This document shows positions 35,949 through 45,083 of a DNA stretch of 60,652 nucleotides, piece by piece; position 1 is the stretch's first letter, and every line of letters starts with the position of its first letter. A program made the position numbers and the translations under genes. The notes under the pieces are model-generated. The model did no database searches. It had not been told where the DNA came from and saw only the letters and a program-made list of their open reading frames with translations. Origin of the DNA: Alphaproteobacteria bacterium (GTDB lineage Bacteria; Pseudomonadota; Alphaproteobacteria; UBA828); assembly GCA_022820945.1 (NCBI GenBank), contig JAJEEP010000178.1, positions 1 to 60,652 of the forward strand. The letters run 5' to 3'.

Positions 35949-37115
35949 CTAGTGCTTGAAGCCGAGGGTGCGCTCGATGAAGACGCGGAGGATCAGCGCC
36001 GCGTCCACCATCTCGGTGAGCGGGATGAACTCGTTGGCGGCGTGGCTCACGGCGCCGTCGCCGGGCCCGAAATTGACGATCTCGATACCGTCGCGCGCGA
36101 AGAAGCGGCCGTCGCTCGCGGCGAGCGCGTTGAGCACCTCGGGCGGCCTGCTCTTGTGCTCCTCGATGGCCGCCACCAGCGCCGAGACGTGGGGGCCGTC
36201 GAGGGGCGCGGAGAAGCCGTTGGTGCCGACCAGGCGGCGCACGGTGCAGGTCCCCTTGGGCTCGCCGGCGCCGGCCACCAGGGCCTCGATCTCGGCGAAG
36301 GCCGTGTCGACGGACTCTTCCGGCAGGAGCCGCCGGTCGATCAGGAGCGTGCAGCGGTCGGGCACGACATTGGGGTTCTCGCCGGCATGGATCGTGCCGA
36401 TGTTCATGGTCGAGACCTTCTCGCCGCTGCGCCGTGTGGCGAGCCTCGGCGCGAGGTCGGACTGGAGCCGCTCCAGCAGGCGCATCATCCGGAGAATGGC
36501 GTTGTCGCCGGCTGGCGGATCGCCGCCGTGGGCAGCCCGGCCGGTGGCCTCGATCTCGACCCAGAGGATGCCGCGCTCCTCGACGATGAGGTGGTTCTCG
36601 GTGGGCGAGCCGAGCACCAGGGCGTCGGGCTGGATCAGGCCTTCCTCGCGCAAGAAGGCGGTGCCCTCCGGGCCCAGGCGCTCCTCGTCGCCGGCGAGCA
36701 CGAAGACCACGCTTCCCAGCCTCGGCCCGCCGCGGCGGGCGATCTCGGCCGCGAGCCAGAGGTGCACCGCCGCCGAGCCCTTGCAGTTGTTGGCGCCGAG
36801 CCCGTAGATGCAGCCCTTCTCCATCGTCGCGGCGAAGGGGTCGGTGCGCCAGGCCGCGCGGTCGCCGGTGCCGACCGTGTCAATGTGAGAATTGAACACA
36901 ATACATGGCGAGTCCTCGCCCAGCCGCGCGACCAAGTTGGCGATCGGCGGGGTGCGAATGGGCATGGAGATCTCGTAGCCAGCCGCCTTGAAGTGCTCGC
37001 CGGCGGCTTCGCAGATCGCCCGCGTGTCGCCCGGCGGCGTGGTGGAAGGGATCGCGATCAGCTCGGCGAGGAGCGCGTGCAGCGATTCGGCGATAGACTT
37101 GTCGGAGGCCGACAT
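35949..37115 (-). CDS. M20-family peptidase/deacylase (ArgE/DapE/ACY1-like)
   Basis: 388 residues from ATG 37115. Metal motifs: 'VFNSHIDTVGTGD' (first His-Asp), 'GLGANNCKGSAAVHLW', where the shared metal Asp of the family's 'G-x-x-D-x-K-G' is replaced by Asn (A-N-N-C-K-G), and 'VLAGDEERLGPEG' with the catalytic Glu pair. It would hydrolyse an N-acyl amino acid or related amide. It lies 2 bases after the hydrolase gene and 101 before the binding-protein gene, so it probably belongs to the uptake operon and acts on the imported compound. Confidence 0.85.
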   Translation of the reverse strand: MSASDKSIAESLHALLAELIAIPSTTPPGDTRAICEAAGEHFKAAGYEISMPIRTPPIANLVARLGEDSPCIVFNSHIDTVGTGDRAAWRTDPFAATMEKGCIYGLGANNCKGSAAVHLWLAAEIARRGGPRLGSVVFVLAGDEERLGPEGTAFLREEGLIQPDALVLGSPTENHLIVEERGILWVEIEATGRAAHGGDPPAGDNAILRMMRLLERLQSDLAPRLATRRSGEKVSTMNIGTIHAGENPNVVPDRCTLLIDRRLLPEESVDTAFAEIEALVAGAGEPKGTCTVRRLVGTNGFSAPLDGPHVSALVAAIEEHKSRPPEVLNALAASDGRFFARDGIEIVNFGPGDGAVSHAANEFIPLTEMVDAALILRVFIERTLGFKH

Positions 37116-37117
37116 GG

Positions 37118-38011
37118 TCACTTGTCCCTGTCGGCGCGGATGATGGACGTGCCGGAGAGCGAGCGCGGATCGCGGGCGCCCCAGCGGCCGTTCTCGACCT
37201 GAGCGAAGAAGTCCGCGCATGCCCGGTTGAAGGCATCGGGCTCTTCGAGATTGATCGTGTGGCCGGACTTCGGGATTACCAGCAGGCCGGCGGTCGGGAT
37301 CGTGCGCTTGAGGTAGAGGTTGGCGTCGAGGCAGGGCTCGTCCTCGTCGCCGGTAATGAGAAGGGTTGGCACGGTGAGGGCGGCGAGGCCGTCTTCCAGG
37401 TCGTAAAGGGAGGGACGGCGGGACTGCACGCCGCGCAGCGTGTTGGCCGTGCCCTTGGCCGAGTGGTCGATGAGCCGGTCGCGGAAGGTGGCCCAGCCGC
37501 GCGGGTCCTTGGTCTGAAACTGCACCCGCGTCGGCCCGAGCGCGTAGTCGTTGCCGACCGGGCCTGCGCCCTCGCGCTCCAGGCGGTCGGCCACCGCGTT
37601 GGTCTCCCGCTGAAAGCCCGTGCGGGCGTCCTTCGGCGCTCCGTAGCCGCAGCCGGCGACCACGAGAGCGGAGGCGCGCGCCGGGTGCTTGAGGCCGAAG
37701 TGGATGGTCGCAAACCCGCCCATGCTCAAGCCCACCACGTTAGCGCGCTCGATGCCGAGGTGGTCGAGGACGGCGATGGCGTCCGCCACCGCATGGGCCT
37801 GGCTGTAGGCGTCGGCGTCCTCCGGCACGTCGGAGGGCGGATAGCCGCGGGCGTTGTAGGCGATGCAACGGTAGCGCCGGGCGAAGTGGCAAAGCTGGGG
37901 CTGCCAGCTGAGGCGGTCGCCGGCGAACTCGTGGATGAAGAGCACCGGATGGCCGGCCCCGGCCTCCTCGTAGTAGAGCTTGGTCCCGTCGGGCGACGGC
38001 GCGTAGGGCAT
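37118..38011 (-). CDS. Alpha/beta-fold hydrolase
   Basis: 297 residues from ATG 38011, with GGAGGA upstream. Motifs: 'VLFIHEFAGDRLSWQPQL', 'ARGYPPSD', nucleophile elbow 'GLSMGG', acid 'LITGDEDEPC' and His in 'PKSGHTINLEEPD'. It is close to enol-lactonase/arylesterase-type enzymes. It is probably the first gene of the operon that continues with the M20 enzyme and the ABC transporter. Confidence 0.88.
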   Translation of the reverse strand: MPYAPSPDGTKLYYEEAGAGHPVLFIHEFAGDRLSWQPQLCHFARRYRCIAYNARGYPPSDVPEDADAYSQAHAVADAIAVLDHLGIERANVVGLSMGGFATIHFGLKHPARASALVVAGCGYGAPKDARTGFQRETNAVADRLEREGAGPVGNDYALGPTRVQFQTKDPRGWATFRDRLIDHSAKGTANTLRGVQSRRPSLYDLEDGLAALTVPTLLITGDEDEPCLDANLYLKRTIPTAGLLVIPKSGHTINLEEPDAFNRACADFFAQVENGRWGARDPRSLSGTSIIRADRDK

Positions 38012-38074
38012 GGCTGCTATTCCTCCCGTGCGCACCATAGATAGGGGCGTCGCGGCGCGCGAGTCCGCCTTTCG

Positions 38075-38083
38075 TGGTATAGT
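38075..38083 (+). promoter_or_regulatory. Possible extended -10 promoter for the amidotransferase operon
   Basis: TGGTATAGT at 38075-38083 matches an extended -10 element (TG-N-TATAAT) 34 bases before the ATG at 38118. No good -35 is visible, which is acceptable for extended -10 promoters. It lies in the 106-base region divergent from the hydrolase gene. Confidence 0.4.
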
Positions 38084-38117
38084 GGCCCATCGCAAAACGA
38101 CAGATCGGGATTTGCGC

Positions 38118-39059
38118 ATGTGCGGAATAGCGGGCGTGATGTTCAAACACGGGAGCACGGGACTTGGCACCGGTCAGGCTCTGATCGACATGCTGGACGG
38201 CTGCCAGCACAGCGGCCCCGATTCCACCGGCTTTGCGCTGTACGAGGATGTCGAACCGGGCAAGCTCCGGCTGCGCTTTCTTGTGGAAGAAGAGAACGGC
38301 GCGAGCGAAGGCGTCGGCCACAACAGCGGCGTCGAGGCTGCGATCGAGGACATTCGGACAACCCTCGAGGATCACGGCGCCGAGATCGTGGACGCCGAGC
38401 ATGTCGGCAACAGCTACCGGGTCGTGGTGCGCTTCTCCGGCGACGTGCAGAAGCTCACCTACGACATGGAGCATGCGGCGACGCTGATCTCCATCGGCGA
38501 GAGTTTGGACATCCGCAAGGACGTGGGCGGCGCCCATGACGTGGACGATGTCTTCCGCGTGCGCGAGGTGCAGGGCACCCACGGGCTGGGGCACGTGCGC
38601 CTCGCGACCGAATCCGAGGTGAAGCCCGAGGCGGCGCATCCCTTCTGGGCCACCGGGTTCACCGACATCGCGATCGTGCACAACGGCCAGATCACGAACT
38701 ACTGGAAGATGCGGCGCAGGCTGGAGCGGCGCGGGTTCGAGTTCCACACCGACAACGACAGCGAGCTGATTGCGGTCTATCTGGCGGACAAGCTCGCCAA
38801 CGAGGTGCCGCTCGAAGACGCGCTGAAGACCTCGATCGACGACCTCGACGGCACGTTCTCGTTCCTGGTCTCGACCAAGGACGAGATCGGCTACGCCAAG
38901 GACCACCTCGCGGCGAAGCCGATGATCATGTACGAGAACGACGACCTCATCGCGATCGCCTCGGAGGAGGTTTCGTTGAACCGCCTCTTCCCGGGCCGCG
39001 CACTCGATACCAGGGAACCGCCGCCGGGGAGCTACGGTACATGGTCCAGATTGACCTAG
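38118..39059 (+). CDS. Class II glutamine amidotransferase, GlxB/MgsA-like
   Basis: 313 residues from ATG 38118, so that after Met removal C2 is the N-terminal nucleophile ('MCGIAGVMFKHG'). Conserved amidotransferase text follows: 'CQHSGPDSTGFALYED', 'GHVRLATES', 'IVHNGQITNYWKMR' and 'FHTDNDSELIAVY'. It corresponds to the glutaminase part of glutamate synthase as a separate chain (GlxB), and to MgsA of N-methylglutamate synthase. Its last 19 bases overlap the next gene, so they are probably translated together. Confidence 0.92.
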   Translation: MCGIAGVMFKHGSTGLGTGQALIDMLDGCQHSGPDSTGFALYEDVEPGKLRLRFLVEEENGASEGVGHNSGVEAAIEDIRTTLEDHGAEIVDAEHVGNSYRVVVRFSGDVQKLTYDMEHAATLISIGESLDIRKDVGGAHDVDDVFRVREVQGTHGLGHVRLATESEVKPEAAHPFWATGFTDIAIVHNGQITNYWKMRRRLERRGFEFHTDNDSELIAVYLADKLANEVPLEDALKTSIDDLDGTFSFLVSTKDEIGYAKDHLAAKPMIMYENDDLIAIASEEVSLNRLFPGRALDTREPPPGSYGTWSRLT

Positions 39060-40999
39060 GACAGGTCTCGGTCCGGGACGCCAACGAACAAATCCGCAAG
39101 TGGGGGGCTGAAGGCGAGGACGTCGAGGTCCTCAACCCCGACGCGCGGCATCACATCGGCGTCGGCCTGATCCACCCGGTGCGGGTGCACATCAAGGGCT
39201 CTGCGGGCTACTTCTGCGCGGGCCTCGCGGACCAGGCGCGCTTCGAGATCGACAACAACGTCGGCTGGGGCCTCGGCGACAACATGTACGCCGGCACCGT
39301 GACGGTGCGCGGCAACGCGGGCGCCATCGCAGGCGTCGCGATCCGCGGTGCCGAGATCGTGGTGCACGGCAACGTGGGCTCGCGCGCGGGCCAGGTAATG
39401 AAGGCAGGCACGCTCTGCTGCGTCGGCAACGCCAACTTCATGGCCGGCTACATGATGTACGGCGGGCGCATCATCATCCTGGGCGAATCCGGCGAGCGCG
39501 TGGGCGAGGACATGGCGGCCGGCGACATCTTCGTGGGCGGCGCGGTGCGTTCTCTCGGCTCCGATGCCCAGCTCGCGGATATCGACTCTGCCGAGGTCGA
39601 CGACATTCGCGAATTCCTGGACCGCCACGAGATTACTTACAAGGGCGGCTTCCAGAAGATCGAGAACGCCGGCAAGCGGCTCCGCTACGCCACCAGCGAG
39701 CAGCAGGTGCGCAGCATCCCCTTCTTCACTTTCTCGGGCACGTCGGACTACTGGAACCCGAAGGTGCAGGAGGACGTCTACATCAAGTCGCAGATCGGCC
39801 GCTACCGGGTGCGCGGCTATGGCGGCGCGCGCACGCTGCCGCATCTCTCGGACCTCGCCTTCAAGCGCGATCTCTCCAGTGCCGGCACGGCGGGCAACCC
39901 GGTGGCGGCGGTGGAGATGCGGACCGAGATCGGCGGGCTCAACGGGGCGCGGGCGCTCAAGCTCTCCATGCCGGTGATGATCGCGCCGATGAGCTACGGC
40001 GCGCTCTCGCGCTCCACCAAGCAGGCGGTGGGCATGGCATCCAGCATGGCCGGGATTGCCGAGAACACCGGCGAAGGCGGCATGAGCGATGCCCAGCGGG
40101 GTGCGGCCGAGCAGCTGGTGTTCCAGTGCCTCGGCGGCCGGCTCGGCTGGAACATCCACGACATGAACCGGGCCGACGGGCTCGAGATCTACATCAGTCA
40201 GGGGGCTAAGCCCGGCTTCGGCGGCCAGCTGATGGCGAAGAAGGTGACCAAGGAGCTTGCCACGATCCGAGGGATTCCCGAGGGCATCGACCTGCGCTCG
40301 CCCTCGCGCCACCCGGACATCCTCGGCGCCGACGACCTGGTCATCAAGGTGGAGGAGTTCCGCGAGGCCACGGGCTATCGCATCCCGGTGAGCGTGAAGC
40401 TCGGCGCGGGCCGGGTGAGGGACGACATCAAGATCGCCTACAAGGACGGCTTCGACTTCGTCGAGCTCGACGGCATGCAGGGCTCGACGGGCGCAGGCGG
40501 CGCCGAGGTGATGGAGCACGTGGGCGTGCCCACGCTCGCCGCGATCACGCAAGCGATCGAGGCGCTGGAGGAGGTCGAAGGCCTCGGCAAGATGCAGCTC
40601 GTGCTGATGGGCGGCATCCGGGACGGTATCGATGCGGTGAAGGGGCTCTGCCTCGGCGCCGATGCGGTGGCGATGGGCACCGCGGTAATCATCGCGGGTG
40701 GCTGCATCGCCTGCATGCAGTGCCACGTGGGGCAGTGCGTGACCGGTATCGCGACCCAGGACCCGCAGCATGAGCGGCGCTACAACCCGGTGGCGGAGGC
40801 GCGCAACATCCACCGCTACCTGGAAGGGGTGCGCTGGCAGATGGCGGCGCTGACCCAGGCGATGGGCTACGGCAGCACCACGGAGCTGAGCCGCGACGAT
40901 CTGGTGGCGGTGACGCGGGATGCGGCGGAGATGACCGGCCTGCCGTACGCGCCCGAGTATCGCGAGCGCGAGCAGGCGCTCCGCCGCAGGATGGGCTGA
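39041..40999 (+). CDS. Fused GXGXG (GlxC) and FMN glutamate-synthase (GlxD) protein
   Basis: 652 residues. Residues about 1-215 are the GXGXG beta-helix of glutamate synthase ('AGTVTVRGNAGAIAG', 'VVHGNVGSRAGQ', 'GGRIIILGESGERVGEDMA'). Residues about 230-640 are the FMN barrel: 'MIAPMSYGALSRSTKQA', 'NTGEGGMS', 'ISQGAKPGFGGQL', 'SVKLGAGRVRDDI' and the 3Fe-4S ligands in 'GCIACMQCHVGQCVTGIATQDP'. In the glx/mgs systems I know these are two genes; here they are one. Joined with the amidotransferase it makes a three-domain glutamate-synthase-like enzyme that could aminate a keto acid or make N-methylglutamate. Confidence 0.88.
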   Translation: MVQIDLGQVSVRDANEQIRKWGAEGEDVEVLNPDARHHIGVGLIHPVRVHIKGSAGYFCAGLADQARFEIDNNVGWGLGDNMYAGTVTVRGNAGAIAGVAIRGAEIVVHGNVGSRAGQVMKAGTLCCVGNANFMAGYMMYGGRIIILGESGERVGEDMAAGDIFVGGAVRSLGSDAQLADIDSAEVDDIREFLDRHEITYKGGFQKIENAGKRLRYATSEQQVRSIPFFTFSGTSDYWNPKVQEDVYIKSQIGRYRVRGYGGARTLPHLSDLAFKRDLSSAGTAGNPVAAVEMRTEIGGLNGARALKLSMPVMIAPMSYGALSRSTKQAVGMASSMAGIAENTGEGGMSDAQRGAAEQLVFQCLGGRLGWNIHDMNRADGLEIYISQGAKPGFGGQLMAKKVTKELATIRGIPEGIDLRSPSRHPDILGADDLVIKVEEFREATGYRIPVSVKLGAGRVRDDIKIAYKDGFDFVELDGMQGSTGAGGAEVMEHVGVPTLAAITQAIEALEEVEGLGKMQLVLMGGIRDGIDAVKGLCLGADAVAMGTAVIIAGGCIACMQCHVGQCVTGIATQDPQHERRYNPVAEARNIHRYLEGVRWQMAALTQAMGYGSTTELSRDDLVAVTRDAAEMTGLPYAPEYREREQALRRRMG

Positions 41000-41002
41000 G
41001 CC

Positions 41003-43522
41003 ATGGCGATACTGGAGGAAATGGAGGCGGGCGGGCAGCTGCTTGCGGAGCTGCCCGACGATACGGCCGACGCACACTTCGTGCCGGCGCCCTGCCAGAT
41101 CGCCTGCCCGGTGGGGACGGATGCGCCCTCCTACATCGCCTACATCTGGGAGCGGAAGTTCGAGGAGGCCTTCGAGGCGATCACGGCGACCAACCCGTTC
41201 AGCTCGATCTGCGGGCGGGTGTGCGATGCGCCGTGCGAGCCGGCGTGCCGGCGGACCGATTCCGACGGGCCGGTGCAGATCCGCAACCTGAAGCGCTTCG
41301 TCATGGACGAGGTGGGGCACGACTACGACCCGCCGCCGGTGCCGGTGCGCCACGAGCAGAGCGTGGCCGTGGTGGGCTCGGGCCCGGCGGGACTGACCGC
41401 GGCGCACGAGCTCGCGGTCGCGGGCTACAAGGTGCACGTCTACGAGATGACCGACCGCCTCGGCGGCATGATGATCTGGGGCATTCCGGCGTTCCGGCTG
41501 CCGCCCGGGATCATCCAGGAGGACATCGACCGCATGACGCGGCGCTGCCCGGAGATGGAGATCCACCTCAACACCGCGCTCGGCAAGGACGTGACGCTGG
41601 ACGACCTCAAGGAGCGGCACGATGCCGTGGTCCTCGCCATCGGCGCATGGTGGGGCAAGAACATGGGCATTCCTGGCGAGGACGACGGCCGCGTCATCGA
41701 CGGCGTGCAGTTCCTCCGCGACGTGAACGAGGGCGCGCGGCCCGAGATGCCGGAGACCGTCGTGGTCGTGGGCGGCGGAGATGTCGCCATGGACGCCTGC
41801 CGGGTCGCGAAGCGCCTGCCGGGCTGCAAGGACGTGAAGGTGATCTATCGCCGGGGTCCGGCGGAGATCCCGGCGCGCAAGATCGAGCTGGAAGGCGCGG
41901 TCGAGGAAGGGATCGAGTTCATCTACCACACCCAGCAGACCGAGATCGTGCAGCGCGGCAACGAGCTCGCGGTGCGCTGCGTGCATACGACGCTGGGAGA
42001 CCCGGACGAATCCGGCCGGCGCGCGCCGGTGAACGTGCCGGGCACCGAGCACGACATCGCCTGCGGCATGGTGATCGCCTCGGTGGGGCAGGAGGGGCTC
42101 TGCGACGACCTCGACCGGCGCGGCCTGATGCTCTCGGACCGGGTGCGGACCGAGTGGGAGGGCATGCGCACGAGCGATCCCAAGGTGTTCGCGGCGGGCG
42201 ACGGGGCCTTCGGCGGGTCCACCATCGTGATGGCGATGAACCACGGCCAGCGGGTGGCCTACTACGTGAAGGCGTTCCTCGAAGGGCGCGACGACCCGCT
42301 GCCCTACCGCACGCCGCACCGGACGCGCCGGGTACCGGTGGCGCAGGACCTGGAGTGGGAGCTGCTGCCGGTTCAGCACCCGGACTTCCTGGGGCTGGGG
42401 GAAGACCCGGTGTCGTTCCCGGAGATCGAAACCACTTATGGCTGGGAGGCGGCGCGCAAGGAGGCGGCGCGGTGCTTCCGCTGCGATGCCGAGACCGGCT
42501 CGGCCGACTATGCCGTGGGGCACCGCGAGGACATCTTCGTGATGGCGCGCACCGGCCCCGGCGATACGATTCAGCAGAAGGCGATGCTGGACAAGCGCAT
42601 CGGCGAGCGGGACGATCCCTTCCCGGTGGAGCGTCCGGGGGTGCTGGACGATCTCGCCTTCTTGCCGGCGAACCTCTCGCGGCTGGTCATCGACCCCTAT
42701 CGCGAGGCCTGCCGCATCGGCACCACGGTGGGCGGCACCGATCTCGCATTGCCATTCATGGTCACCGGCTTCGACGATGCGCCGGCCGAGGTGCGGGAGG
42801 CAGTGGGGCGCGGAATTGCCGAGACCGACGCGAGCTATCTGGGGGTCCGCCCGCCTGCCGGCGATGCGCGCTGGTTCCAGATCGTGCTGCCGGGGCAGAT
42901 CGCGCCGAGCGCGGACGCGGCGGGGGTCGTCTACGCCCTCGGCCATCGCTTCCAACCGGTGGAGGCGACGCGGGCTGCCGAGGGACAGATCCTTGGGCTT
43001 TCGGTCTCCTCGCCGGCAGTGCTGGAAGAGGCGATCCCGCATGCGCTCGATGCCGGCTTCGACATGCTGCTGCTGGACGGCAGCGCCGGGCTCGGCACAC
43101 CCTGGGCGGAGCTTCGGGGCGCGCCCGACCTCACGATCCTGCGCGATGCCGTGGCGATCCTGCGCCGGCTGGACCGAGAGGAGGAGATCGACCTCGTCTA
43201 CTTCGGCGGCGTGCGCTCCGGCACCGACGCGGCCAAGGTGATCGCGCTCGGCGCCGTCGCCATCGTGCTGGGGGTGGCCGCAGGGCTCGCCGCCGGTGGC
43301 GCCATTACCGGCACCCGCGAGCTGGCGTTCTCCGCGGACCGCAGCGACGAGAATCGCACGGCGGGCACCGCCAACATCATCAAGGCGACCGCGTCCGAGG
43401 CCTCGATGATGGCGCGCTGCACCGGCAAGACCAACCTGCAGAATGTCGAGCCGGAAGACCTCCGCGCGCTCACCGTGGCCACCGCCCGCGATACCGGTAT
43501 CCCGCTGGCCGGCACGCGGTAG
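41003..43522 (+). CDS. GltD-like FAD oxidoreductase fused to a degenerate FMN barrel
   Basis: 839 residues. Residues 1-110 carry the Fe-S domain of GltD-type proteins with C31, C35, C70, C74, C78 and C82. An FAD/NADPH core follows: 'VAVVGSGPAGLTAAHELAVAG' near 121, 'VVVVGGGDVAMDACRVAKRL' near 253, and 'VFAAGDGAFGGSTIVMAM'. From about residue 575 the text changes to a glutamate-synthase-type barrel ('LVIDPYREACRIGTTVGGTDLALPFMVTGF', 'VYFGGVRSGTDAAKVIALGAVAIVLGVA') that lacks the cysteines of the 3Fe-4S cluster. It begins 3 bases after the previous gene and is probably its electron donor. The second barrel may be structural or bind another flavin. Confidence 0.82.
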   Translation: MAILEEMEAGGQLLAELPDDTADAHFVPAPCQIACPVGTDAPSYIAYIWERKFEEAFEAITATNPFSSICGRVCDAPCEPACRRTDSDGPVQIRNLKRFVMDEVGHDYDPPPVPVRHEQSVAVVGSGPAGLTAAHELAVAGYKVHVYEMTDRLGGMMIWGIPAFRLPPGIIQEDIDRMTRRCPEMEIHLNTALGKDVTLDDLKERHDAVVLAIGAWWGKNMGIPGEDDGRVIDGVQFLRDVNEGARPEMPETVVVVGGGDVAMDACRVAKRLPGCKDVKVIYRRGPAEIPARKIELEGAVEEGIEFIYHTQQTEIVQRGNELAVRCVHTTLGDPDESGRRAPVNVPGTEHDIACGMVIASVGQEGLCDDLDRRGLMLSDRVRTEWEGMRTSDPKVFAAGDGAFGGSTIVMAMNHGQRVAYYVKAFLEGRDDPLPYRTPHRTRRVPVAQDLEWELLPVQHPDFLGLGEDPVSFPEIETTYGWEAARKEAARCFRCDAETGSADYAVGHREDIFVMARTGPGDTIQQKAMLDKRIGERDDPFPVERPGVLDDLAFLPANLSRLVIDPYREACRIGTTVGGTDLALPFMVTGFDDAPAEVREAVGRGIAETDASYLGVRPPAGDARWFQIVLPGQIAPSADAAGVVYALGHRFQPVEATRAAEGQILGLSVSSPAVLEEAIPHALDAGFDMLLLDGSAGLGTPWAELRGAPDLTILRDAVAILRRLDREEEIDLVYFGGVRSGTDAAKVIALGAVAIVLGVAAGLAAGGAITGTRELAFSADRSDENRTAGTANIIKATASEASMMARCTGKTNLQNVEPEDLRALTVATARDTGIPLAGTR

Positions 43523-43570
43523 GGGCGGGCGACGCTGCCGTTGCGCCCCGTAATGGCATAGGCTGAGCGC

Positions 43571-44857
43571 ATGCGCGTTCACTTGAACTACGGGCGGGGA
43601 CAGCGGGCGGTCGATCTGCCCGACGAGCTCGATATCACCGTGATCGCCAAGCAGGCGATGCCGCTGCTCGCCGATCCGGCACAGACCATGGCGGCGGCGC
43701 TGGCGAAGCCCGTGGGCTGCCCGCCGCTCGCAGCCGAGGCCGCGCGTGCGACGCGCGCCTGCATCCTGATCTGCGACTTTACCCGCCCGGTGCCCAACGG
43801 CACGATCCTGCCGCCGCTGATCCGCACGCTGCTCGGCGCGGGGATGGCGCCGGAGCAAATCACGGTGCTGGTGGCGACCGGGCTGCACCGGCCCAACGAG
43901 GGCGAGGAGCTTGCGGCTCTGGTGGGCGATCCCTGGGTGCTGGAGACGGTGGAGGTCGCGAACCACTTTGCGCGCGAGGACGCCGACCACGTGCTGTTGG
44001 GCACGACCGGGCGCGGCACGATGGTGCGGCTAGACCGGCGCTTCGTCGAGGCCGAGCTGCGCATCGCGACCGGCCTGGTGGAGCCGCACTTCATGGCCGG
44101 CTGGTCCGGCGGGCGCAAGGTGATCGCGCCGGGAGTCGCGCATGCCGAGACCATCACCACCTTCCACAGCGCGCGCTTCATGGAGCATCCCAACTGCACC
44201 AACTGCGTGCTGGAGGGCAATCCGCTGCACGAGGAGCAGCTGGAGATCATGGCGATGCTGGGCGGCGCGCGCGCGGTGAACAGCGTGATCGACGACGAGC
44301 GCCGCATCGCCTTCCTCAACTACGGCGAAGTGGTGGCGAGCCACGCGCCGGCGGTCGCCTTCGCCGAGCAGTTCTGCACCGTCCCCGTGGCCGAGCGGTT
44401 CAGCACCGTGCTGACCAGCTCCGCCGGTTATCCGCTCGACGCGACCTATTACCAGACCGTCAAGGGTATGGTCGGGCCGCTCGAAATCCTGGCGCCGGGC
44501 GGCGACCTCATCGTCGCGTCCGCCTGCTCCGAGGGCCTCGGCTCGGCGCACTATGCGGACGCGCAGCGCCGCCTGGTGGAGAACGGCCCGGAGCACTTCC
44601 TCGACGAGATCGGCGCCAAGACCCATGCCGCGATCGACGAGTGGCAGACCGAGATGCAGCTTCGCCCCATGCGGGCCGGCACGGTCCATCTCTATACCGA
44701 GGGCCTCGCGCCGGAGGAACGCGCGCTCACCGGCGTCCGCATGACCGACTCGCTCGCGGACACGGTGGCCGAGAGCACCGCCCGGCACGGCGACCCGCGC
44801 GTCGCCGTGATCCCCGAAGGGCCTTACCTGGTGCCCGTCCACCGCCCCGCGGCTTAG
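43571..44857 (+). CDS. LarA-like nickel-pincer racemase family protein
   Basis: 428 residues, full length for LarA. Seen: 'LICDFTRPVPN' and 'VATGLHRPNEGEE' in the N-terminal domain, 'HFMAGWSGGRKVIAPGVAH', where the Lys binds the nickel-pincer nucleotide, and 'EHPNCTNCVLEGNPLHEE'. LarA interconverts lactate stereoisomers; most homologues act on other alpha-hydroxy acids. The cofactor enzymes LarB, LarC and LarE are not in the window. It lies 48 bases after the GltD-like gene on the same strand. Confidence 0.85.
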   Translation: MRVHLNYGRGQRAVDLPDELDITVIAKQAMPLLADPAQTMAAALAKPVGCPPLAAEAARATRACILICDFTRPVPNGTILPPLIRTLLGAGMAPEQITVLVATGLHRPNEGEELAALVGDPWVLETVEVANHFAREDADHVLLGTTGRGTMVRLDRRFVEAELRIATGLVEPHFMAGWSGGRKVIAPGVAHAETITTFHSARFMEHPNCTNCVLEGNPLHEEQLEIMAMLGGARAVNSVIDDERRIAFLNYGEVVASHAPAVAFAEQFCTVPVAERFSTVLTSSAGYPLDATYYQTVKGMVGPLEILAPGGDLIVASACSEGLGSAHYADAQRRLVENGPEHFLDEIGAKTHAAIDEWQTEMQLRPMRAGTVHLYTEGLAPEERALTGVRMTDSLADTVAESTARHGDPRVAVIPEGPYLVPVHRPAA

Positions 44858-44899
44858 CGCACACCCTCTCTCCGTTCTCGCCTTTTGTCGCTCACGGCA

Positions 44900-44916
44900 G
44901 CCGGCCTGCGGCCGGC
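44900..44916 (+). terminator. Hairpin downstream of the LarA-like gene
   Basis: Stem GCCGGCC / GGCCGGC with a TGC loop, 42 bases after the stop codon, in a 226-base intergenic region that has further GC-rich complementary stretches and no gene I can support. There is no T-tract, so it is a candidate terminator or a leader element of the oxidoreductase gene that follows. Confidence 0.4.
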
Positions 44917-45083
44917 GCCTGCGCGGGCGCGCCGCATAAGCGGCGGGCCGCAGTCGCGGCCTGTCGCGCGTCCACAAAGACGGACGCGCTCCGACCTGCC
45001 CGCGCCCTTGGCGAACGCCGAATCCAAGGGTAGGTTTCCCGCACGCGGCCCGGCTCGGCCGACCGACTTCATGGGGGAATGCT

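Noticed and set aside
39056..43990. A 1,644-codon open frame antisense to the glutamate-synthase-like genes
   Set aside because: It mirrors high-GC coding on the other strand, is rich in Arg, His and Ala and has no recognisable domain. The plus-strand genes there are unmistakable.
44858..45083. A molybdenum/tungsten cofactor riboswitch before the aldehyde oxidoreductase gene
   Set aside because: The leader is GC-rich with several possible stems, but I could not match the conserved core of that motif; a covariance-model search would be needed.
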